Shown here: positions 56,700 to 64,000 of the stretch, one piece after another
Numbering within the stretch: the stretch's first letter is position 1
How the letters are laid out: each line of letters begins with the position of its first letter
Origin: Asterella californica
Taxonomy: Eukaryota; Streptophyta; Marchantiopsida; Marchantiales; Aytoniaceae
Direction of reading: 5' to 3'
Length of the DNA stretch: 64,000 nucleotides
Assembly: GCA_036924285.1 (NCBI GenBank)
Contig: JAYKYS010000010.1
Location: 3,224,001 to 3,288,000, forward strand
Notes under the pieces: generated by a model
What the model was told of the DNA's origin: nothing
The model's database searches: none
Seen by the model: the letters and a program-made list of their open reading frames with translations, nothing else
Position numbers and translations under genes: made by a program

Positions 56700-57165
56700 G
56701 TCAACCCCCTCCACTTTGAAAAATTCTTTCTCTCTCTTCAGACCTCATCTTCTCATGATTTCTTTTGTCCTGGATAGCTTATCAGCCACTCTAAAACACT
56801 GGAAAGTTTCTCAGGAAAATAAAATTCACAGAAAATCTGACAATGACTGTAAATTTTTTTCAGATAACAGAATTCCTCAACTCTCACGAATAGACCCCCT
56901 CAACTTTGAAAATTCATTTGCTCCCTCTCTAGACAACCTTTTCCTATGATTTCTTTTGTCTTAGATAGGTTATCAGCCACTCTAAAACACTGGAAAGTTT
57001 CACAGGAAAATAAAATTCACAGAAAAGTTGACAGCGACTGTACAAATTTTCCAGAGAGCAGAATTTCTAAACCCACAAATTTCTCTCCTCTAATAACTTT
57101 TCTCTCCTCCTTTCTCTACAACTCTTGTTGCACCTTCTTTCAACTCTCCTCAAGCCCTCTCTAAG
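56700..57165. repeat. Element B leader tandem repeat (two ~190-bp units)
   Basis: The CTAAAACACTGGAAAGTTTC marker occurs at about 56790 and 56980. These are two units of the array that has three units in element A. A partial third unit is visible at the left end near 56700. Confidence 0.8.
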
Positions 57166-57376
57166 TGAACAAGATGTAAAGAATGACTTCGAACGCGTCA
57201 TATATCACTACGGGATACACGAAAGGTTCTAGCGTTGCTAACATTGCGTTAGCTCTCTCTCCTCTCAACGTTCTCTCCATGTGCTCTCTCATAATCTCCT
57301 TTTGTCGAATATAGAACTGAACTCTAAACATTTTCAATGATCCCTTCAAGTGAGGTCCCGGCAACGGAACCAAAAA

Positions 57377-58289
57377 TGTAAACCCTCCGCGGTCCTATCG
57401 ATCAACTACCCCCCGATCTCTCAACCTCCACGATCGTCATCCACGAATCTGCAACATGTCGGGCCTGTCTCTCACTCAGGGGTCACCTCTGATGGCTTTG
57501 ATGGAAGCACACCATGAACTTGAAGGGAAAATGCTGAGTTCACTCATTCATACACCCACAAACTTATCAACTAAAAATCTCCTTAAACACATTAACTAAA
57601 ATCCTCCATTCTAACGACGTCTCTCAAGTTCTCACATGCTAAAAATATCTCACACTCTCTATATTACTCAAGTTGTCATTACGACAATGTGAAAACAAGG
57701 ATGAGGAGCTCTTCTCTACTCCTCTATTTATACATTCTAGGTTTTTACTTTGGTACCCCCGGTAACTCAGCCGTAACTACTTTTACCGGGTTTTACTAAG
57801 ATATTACTTAAGGTAAAAGCATTGATCACATGGGCTTTTTACCTTTTCACATGGGTTTATTCCTTCAAAGTCAACAACTTCTAGAAGGATTCTGAAATAT
57901 TCTCAAGGAATCTCGAATTTCCACCCCCCCTCTACACTAGGACCCACTAAAAAGGAAACATGTGGAATCTCTTCTTGTTTTTAATGCCCACAAAGTCCAC
58001 AACTTTAATCCAACCACTAATATCAAGTCAAAAAGGAGATAAGGGATACTTTCCACCTCCTTTCTACCTTTTAGACAAGATGACAAGATAGTAGTGCTCA
58101 CTCTTTAGCAAATATCTGAATTCTGCCAAAAGTACAGCTAAGTTTAACCATAACTAACTTTTAGCTAGTCATGACTAACTTGATACCTCCTTAAAGTACT
58201 TTGGCAGCCAATAAACATTCTCAACACTTAGTTATAACTAAACACCTTACTAATAGACAAACTTCCTATGTGTAACATAGGTCGTTACA
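57377..58289 (-). repeat. Element B 5' LTR
   Basis: 913-bp LTR. On the minus strand it starts TGTAACGACC at 58289 and ends GGTTTACA at 57377. The TATA box (TATAAATAGAGGAG on the minus strand) is near 57723-57736. The primer site follows at its inner edge (57355-57372). Confidence 0.92.
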
Positions 58290-59700
58290 AGCCAGCCTTG
58301 AAGCATCCGTATGTATTTCTAACGGCTTACCCATGTCAGGGAGTACGAGGACGAGGGCTCCGGTGAGTGCTTTCTTTAAAGCATCAAAAGCCTTCTGCTG
58401 GAGAAGTTTTCATTAGAAGGTTTTCTTTGCATCTCGTAAGAGGTCAAAGATGAGGGAAGCTAGGTGTCGGAATCCTCGGATGAACTTTCTGAAATACGAG
58501 GCTAAACCCAAGAAGGACCTCACCTCCGACACAGTCTTCGGGGTGAGCCACAGTTGGATCGCATGAACCTTCCTTTTGTTAATGTGTACCCCTGTATGAT
58601 CGATCAAACAACCTAAGAAAACTACGCTTTCTTGACCAAAAGAGCACTTCGAGGCCTTAAGGACTAGTTTCTCCTTTTCTAACTTCCGAAACACGGCCTC
58701 TACATCAGCTAAGTACTTCTTCTAGGTCGATGAGTAGACGATGATATCATCGAGATAGACCACCATTGAATCGTCCAAATGGTCCCTCAAGATGTCATTC
58801 ATTAGTCTACAGAAGGTCGCAGGTGCATTGGACAGTCCGAAGAGAAGGACAGTGTACTCAAACAGCCCATACCTGGTTATTATGGCTGTCTTTTCCTCGT
58901 CTCTTTCGGCTATTCAAATCTGGTGGTATCCGGACCTCAGGTCCAGCTTAGTAAAGTACATGCCTTTTACCAGTCTCATCCATGAGTGGGATCGGATACT
59001 TATTCTTAATGGTAACCTTGTTCAAGGTTCGATAGTCCTCACATAATCTTAAGGTACCCTCCTTTTTAGACACAAACATGATCAGAGTGGCATAAGGAGA
59101 GCAACTTGGTCTCAGGATGCCCTGCTCCATCATTTCCCCCAACTGAACTTTCAGTTCCTGTAACAGGTTAAGGGGCATTCGCTGGCACCTCTCAACTGGT
59201 GAGGTGGAGCTAGGAATGAGGTCGATCTTGTGGTCTATCGCTCTCCTTGGAGGTAGGGTATTTGGCAGCTTTTGGAGGTGCGAGTACTTAGTTAGTAACT
59301 GCTGCATTTCTCTGTGAACCGGAAGCTGGGACACCCGATCCTCTTCGTCTAACTCCTCTATGGCCTTCTCGAGTAGTACCATCCAGGCTTCCTCGGCTCT
59401 TTTCATCGACTTTTTGAACTGACGAGCGGTGCAAATCATATATGCAACCCGACAGGACATATAGTATGGATACTCAGCGTTTGTCTGAGTTTTAGGGTCC
59501 ATTTCCAGTGCTATAAAGTGGTCTACACCTCTCGGATCTTTCAACCACAAGTTCCCTTCCGCGAGGTCAATACATGCATGGTTTTCCCTCAGCCATGCCC
59601 AGGATAAGATCCCATCCGTTTTCCCTAAGGGCATTACTAGAAAATCGTGGTTGCGGATTATGCCGGCACACTCTACAGGTAACTACTGTACCGTGACGCC
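58290..59700 (-). pseudogene. Element C, 5' half: protease and reverse transcriptase
   Basis: Decayed Ty3/gypsy. Just right of this stretch the protease active site reads VDTEADISVL (near 59800). 59634-58948 continues with [14 protein letters not shown], then [55 protein letters not shown]. The catalytic site reads [12 protein letters not shown] near 58735-58770. 58694-58413 has KLVLKASKCSFGQESVVFLG and VRSFLGLASYFRKFIRGF. The reading ends at the B insertion within the RNase H TDAS region and resumes at 50409. Frameshifts and stops are frequent. Confidence 0.82.
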
Positions 59701-59867
59701 TCTCGAACAAACCTGACTACTAAGGAAGAATCAAGTCGTTTTGGGATAAGGTGCAGGTCTAATACTTTGATGGCAGAGAGTACACTAATGTCGGCCTCCG
59801 TATCAACCAACATGCGGACACTCCTACCCTTTATCCCAACATGAATCCATGACAGACATGCGGGATG

Positions 59868-61067
59868 TTATGAGTTACCTCTGTCTGCATTCAGGGGTGC
59901 TTCACGCGTCGGCGCTTCACCTCGGTGTACTTCAAACTCGGCCGGCTCCTGTACAGGTTCCTCCGCAGCTGCTGCTCGCATGTTGGGTGCTCCCATCCGC
60001 GTCGGACATTCCCGGACGAAGTGCCTGGGTCTGCCGCAGTGGAAACATCCGTCGGGTCGAGGTGCGGCAGCTGGAAACGGCGGATTGGGCCTGGGCGGAC
60101 CCCTAGGCGGTCCCTCGCTCTGACCCTTTCTCGGCCTCTGGTTTTCTCGTGGTGCGTCTCCTCCTTGTGGTTGACGGTCGGGTGGGCGTTGGCCTCCAGT
60201 AGCTGGTCCTCGTCCGGGCGCTGCAGGCAGCGATGGACGCTGTTCGCCCTGACCTCCGCCCTGGTTGTAAGGTCTTCGGGCCCGGTTACTGGATCCTCCC
60301 CTGAACCGTCGATAGGTTCGGACCTCCTTCGACTTCTCACCTGACTTACCTCTTTGTCGATCAGCTTCGAGAAGTTCAAGATGAGCACAAATATCCTCTA
60401 GTGGCTTATCCCAGCCGAACTGAGTCATCTCGTATGAATACCAGCCTTGGAGTCCCTTATGGAAAAGATACTTCTTTTCGTTGTCATCGGTTAGGGCTAG
60501 GGCGTTCCAGAGGTGCCCAAACCTCTGGCTATACTCGCAGATCCCTCTTGTCTGTTTGAGGTTATCCATCTCTTGTCTGTAATGGCTGTATTCGTTGCGG
60601 GGGACCAGATAGGTCCACTGGCGGTCCTGGAGTTCCTCCCAAGTGTTCAGTTCGGGTTTCTCTTCATTGGACCGCTCCCGTTGATAGTTCGTGAGTCATT
60701 TGAGGACGTCGTCCCTCAATCTGTTCACGGTGTAAGCAAACCGACCTCTCTTGGAGTAATGACTAAGGTAGTTGTCCATAGAGGCAACCCATAACTCGAA
60801 CTTCGGGAGAGAGGGCTCTCCGAAGTACTCCTGGAGTTTTTTTGAGGATGACGCTTGGCGACGTCTCTTCCTGTCACTAGATCGCCCTCCTGATATGCTA
60901 CTGCTCGAGGCGCTGACTCCCGAGCCCGTTGAACTACTTGAGCTGTCACTCGGCCCTCCAAGTCCTACCGCGCCTGGTGCAGCAGATGCATCATCCGTCG
61001 GGTGAGTCGTGGCGGCGGCGGCTCTTGAGGTGGCGGCTGGCTCGCGGGTGGGAGGCTGGCGGAACAA
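59868..61067 (-). pseudogene. Element C gag
   Basis: Two frames. 61067-60696 starts MFRQPPTREPAATS, with a low-complexity Ala/Ser/Gly-rich part, then KKLQEYFGEPSLPKFELWVASMDNYL. 60569-59868 has the capsid end ICEYSQRFGHLWNAL and YLFHKGLQGWYSYEM, an Arg/Pro/Gly-rich linker, and the knuckle CFHCGRPRHFVREC near 60060. The knuckle has Arg in place of the usual Gly before His. The base composition is richer in G+C than elements A and B. Confidence 0.75.
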
Positions 61068-61179
61068 GTGACGGCCCCGTTGGCCCGTCGGCCATCCCGA
61101 ATCGTGTACGAAGGTTTCGGAGGAAGACCTCTACGTCGTTGACAGTCTTCCTTAACTCCGAACTGGTCGACGGCGTTTC

Positions 61180-61505
61180 CGAATTGGCCCCAGTCGAGGC
61201 TCCGGCACTGTCTGTGCAGCGACGAGGCCGCGGTCGAGCCTCCCGAAGCGACGGGTCGTGGAACGTAACTCGTGGGCGTATGAAACAGCACGGGACGAGG
61301 TACCTGGATCCAGACAGAAGGGGCCGTGAGGGCTCCGCTCCGAGGTGCCTTTTCTGCTTTCTCGACGGCATCGTGGCTCGAGTCGAGGTTGCGAGGTCAG
61401 TCGAGGCTCCGACTGTAGTCGAGGTTCCTTCTCGATGTCTTGCAGGCCTTCTTCGTGTATGCTTTGGTGAGTCGTGGCTCCCGTTCGAGTCGAGGCTCGT
61501 GGCTA
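61180..61505. repeat. Recurrent AGTCGAGG motif in the element C leader
   Basis: AGTCGAGG followed by TT or CT occurs about five times (near 61191, 61380, 61401, 61420 and 61492) in the leader between primer site and gag. Irregular spacing argues against a simple tandem array. The function is unknown. Confidence 0.5.
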
Positions 61506-61570
61506 TATATGGCTCGCGGTTCGAGTCAGTCCGTAGTGCGTGCAGTTCCTTCGTGGTGAGACCACCACCA

Positions 61571-61585
61571 AGTGCTCTGATACCA
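61571..61585 (-). promoter_or_regulatory. Element C primer-binding site (initiator tRNA-Met type)
   Basis: On the minus strand this reads TGGTATCAGAGCACT, the standard plant initiator-tRNA-Met primer site. It lies three bases after the presumed 5' LTR end (GTCA at 61592-61589). It confirms that C runs leftward and that the 5' LTR lies to the right. Confidence 0.85.
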
Positions 61586-61588
61586 CTC

Positions 61589-62950
61589 TGACGTAGATCC
61601 CGAGTCCGGTCGATCAGCGGCGCGGGTCTTTGCGGAAAACCAAAAATCAAAATCCTACGTAGTGCCTTCCAGTTCGCCGACCCGGTGCAATCCACTCAGA
61701 CATTCTCCCAATCTCTTGTTCGCTCGGCTAGTCTAGGACCGGAGGCAACGCAGATGCCCCGTGGTCTCACTCACACTCCAATTCCCAAGCACACATCTCC
61801 AATTTGGGCTCCACGGATCCTTTACTCCAAATTCGGCTCATACACATGCGTCACCTTGTTAAGGTGGGCGCGGTGACCCCGGACATAGATCAATCTACTC
61901 TAAGGTCACGGCAGACACTATCTAGCTTGTAAAATCCCGACCCACTACTCTCCATTCGCAACTATGGCAGTCGAGGCTCTCGATCCTAACAAAACTGTCA
62001 GCTGCACACAAGCACGGGGTTTCCTCGAGAAACCTCGTGTATACACACAGCTGACCTCGAGTCCCTATCTTCGTGGAGTACTATGCTACGTGGCGATCCC
62101 GTAGCTCCTCACCCGTTTTGACCTCCGTCGTCATCCGGACACAATGTCCTATGAATCGTCTTTATACTCTGCCATGTGTTGCCTCGCTCGACTGTCCTTT
62201 CTGCTCCTCGAGTAGAGTGCCGAGTCTCAAAACGTCGCGGCCAATCATATTCTGTCACGAGGCCTGAGTAGGGTGACGAGGAGAGAGTAACGGCTAAGAT
62301 CCGTGAGTTCTCATTGGCTGGGAACTCACACGTGGAGATGCGGGTCCGGTGGGGTTCCGGGCTCTGCTTCCCTCCTCGGGGAAAGCGAAACGTCCACGTT
62401 AGGTGGCCCTCACGTGTGTCGTCGTCATCTAAGGAGTTCTCGGCCAATCAGAAGTCTCCGTCCGATCTCCGTCCATCCCGTCGTCTCCATCCGTTCCCTT
62501 GTATAGGGATGCGGGTCTCCTCGGGCTCTACTTCCTTCCTATGCGCGTGTGTCCTTATGCGGGCCCGTCAGCGACTGCCACGCAGTGGCGATTCATCTTC
62601 CGCGGCCGTGGCCGCATAAGGACGAGTGCCTTCGCACATGGCCGGGTGCACATGTCTTCGACCTTATGCTCTGCTCCGAGCTACGTGTCGGCTGGTTGGC
62701 TGCGGGGTAGCCAGGGGGTAGCCCTGGTCCCAAAATTGCCCTCCGCGGTCTCTAAGTCTTCTAATTCGGCCTAGGGTCTTCCTCAATGGTCGGATTAATC
62801 CTCCCGGGACCTAGACCTAATTGCCATGACCTCGACTGAGAATCTCCGAGGCCTCCAAGCGACTCTTGGTCTTTTAATCATTGCCTCCCCGTGCATACAA
62901 GCAAGAGGTCGGGGACCTGGGTTAGTCCTTAGTGTTTACCTCTTCTGTCT
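61589..62950 (-). repeat. Element C 5' LTR (right end approximate)
   Basis: The region right of the primer site should be the 5' LTR; its inner end is fixed at 61589 by the primer site. The sequence is richer in G+C than the surroundings until about 62950. No second copy is present in the window (nothing like its inner end was found left of 48687), so the outer end cannot be fixed by alignment. Confidence 0.5.
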
Positions 62951-64000
62951 TGGTATCGAAAATCCGTGGGCATAGAGACGGGTCCTTATGACATACTGTC
63001 GAGCATGTTAAGTTTGTAGATCAATGAAAACACGCTGTCTAAAAATTATAGTGTAAAAAAAGAAAGAAAAGTGATATCTCCGACGTCTATCATGGTAAGC
63101 TTTTACACATCTATAAATCATGTTTTCATAAAAATATCGAACTCCGAGACTGACGATCTATATATTTTCAAGGTTAGGAGATGAAGCGATGTCCTTCTTG
63201 CGTATCCCTATACTTGATTACCTTGGCTGCTGCTGCCACGCCTACAGTCCATCTTAGGAGATGAGAGATCACTTGTGCCGCCATCTGATCTCCGGGTAAC
63301 ACAATAGATTCAAAAATCTAAAAAAATTAACCGTTATGCAGAAAATAATTATCTTGATTACATCATCATCCTAACATGAAATCTGCAGAAGTAGAATCAA
63401 ATTAAACTTTTTCACTAGCTTTACAAGTTGTGATGGATCTCAAAACAAACAACTTAGTACTAAGAAATGTTAATATGAAAATTTCGAAGTTTCTTGGAGC
63501 TGAAAAGAATCTTTTCTTCAGCTCAAAGTACATTGTTAGGAAAAAAGGATATTCCTTTTCATGAAAATTATCTTTGCACTCTATACTCTTATCAGAGGTA
63601 TAGTGTGCTTCGGATTATAGTCGGGTACTACTATCCTGAGCCGATGTCTCGAATTCAAAACTGTAACTTGTGATTTGATATTATACAAAAATATTCTATT
63701 TTCAGTTTGCATTTCTTCTAAAGTTTTCACAGTAAGCTAACCTTATGGGCTTAGCACTCACGAGTCACGAACATACAAGTGTTACGCAACGCTAGAATAG
63801 ATTCCAAAACTTAATGACAGAAACTTCTGAATACACCCCAGAAAAGATTTAGAGCATCGATATTCAACTTCTTCTTTTCGGATCATGGGGGTGCAAATTG
63901 TGCTTATCAGGGATGGTGTGTGCACAGTCTCATCTTTAACCTTGCAACAGTTTTTGAGGGCATGGCATCTTGCACACACCACAGGCTTCTCCACATCTTC
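62951..64000. other. Flank of element C, no gene identified
   Basis: AT-rich DNA with no gene recognised. It contains the second copy of the dispersed repeat described at 4970-5300. A 70-codon minus frame at 63782-63994 has a few cysteines but no clear domain. Confidence 0.4.
63290..63570 (+). repeat. Dispersed diverged repeat, copy 2
   Basis: Similar in order to 4970-5300: AAAAAATTAACCGTTA, CAGAAAATAA, ATGAAATCTG, AGCTTTACAAG and the closing AAAAAAGGATATTCC blocks. Identity is modest, no coding is conserved, and the family is unknown. Confidence 0.5.

Larger units (their letters stand above)
50410..58289 (-). mobile_element. Element B: defective sibling of element A nested in element C
   Basis: A 7.88-kb element in minus orientation with LTRs 57377-58289 (5') and 50410-51321 (3'). 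It is highly similar to A but has lost ~781 bp of gag (A positions 39465-40245) and an in-frame 270 bp at the start of RT (A 41787-42056). It carries a 176-bp tandem duplication and several stops and small deletions. It sits in the RNase H region of element C. The flanking C sequence shows a 4-bp duplication (read on the minus strand GGCT before, GGCC after, one mismatch), and C's RNase H reading joins in frame across the site if one copy is removed. Confidence 0.93.

Noticed and set aside
48687..62950. Treating the left and right halves of element C as two different elements
   Set aside because: Strand, domain order, decay level and the exact in-frame continuity of the RNase H motif across the B insertion support one interrupted element.
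1..64000. tRNA, rRNA and other structured RNA genes
   Set aside because: I saw no sequence with convincing tRNA or rRNA signatures; a covariance-model scan would be needed to exclude short ones.

Overview
The window is nuclear DNA of a plant (streptophyte). The evidence is a conserved single-copy-type eukaryotic gene with a GT-AG intron (COG4, minus strand, 31.6-34.0 kb), Ty1/copia and several kinds of Ty3/gypsy LTR retrotransposons, and a short plant-type telomere motif (TTTAGGG). One retroelement remnant carries a Dnmt3-type DNA methyltransferase domain. Such elements are, to my knowledge, described from charophyte algae and dinoflagellates, so a non-seed streptophyte is plausible, but the sequence does not settle the species. 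Almost everything apart from COG4 is transposon-derived or unrecognised intergenic DNA.

Layout. 0-0.5 kb: end of a decayed Ty3/gypsy polyprotein (+). 0.9-2.1 kb: decayed Ty1/copia gag-protease (-). 2.1-12.5 kb: AT-rich DNA with no gene I can identify. 12.5-15.4 kb: a 26-bp-arm inverted repeat, a TA microsatellite, a tandem array of ~183-bp monomers, a ~0.36-kb duplication and a 305-bp TIR element. 15.9-17.8 kb: a short non-autonomous LTR element with two ~700-bp LTRs around ~500 bp. 19.8-25.0 kb: element D (+), a decayed Ty3/gypsy element with gag, protease, a cytosine-5 DNA methyltransferase domain, reverse transcriptase, then a junction into the element tail. 27.6-28.5 kb: a weak candidate spliced gene. 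31.6-34.0 kb: COG4 (-).

36.45-45.41 kb: element A (+), a nearly complete non-chromoviral Ty3/gypsy element with 916/922-bp LTRs, leader repeats, two small ORFs before gag, and a gag-pol frame broken only by two in-frame TAG codons. 45.7-47.3 kb: element E (+), the integrase tail plus PHD finger of the D family. 47.3-48.2 kb: unidentified decayed coding DNA (-). 48.7-50.4 and 58.3-~62.9 kb: the two halves of element C (-), an old chromovirus-like Ty3/gypsy element. Element B (50.41-58.29 kb, -), a defective sibling of A, is inserted into the RNase H region of C.

How the parts relate. A and B are one family. B has lost most of gag and the start of RT, yet its LTRs are more alike than those of A, so B may have moved using proteins supplied by an intact relative. 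A 105-codon ORF in their leaders differs far more between A and B than the rest of the element. The most notable system is the D/E family: a retrotransposon that carried its own DNA methyltransferase (between protease and RT) and a PHD finger after integrase. That combination suggests an element that wrote or read chromatin marks. All copies seen here are broken.
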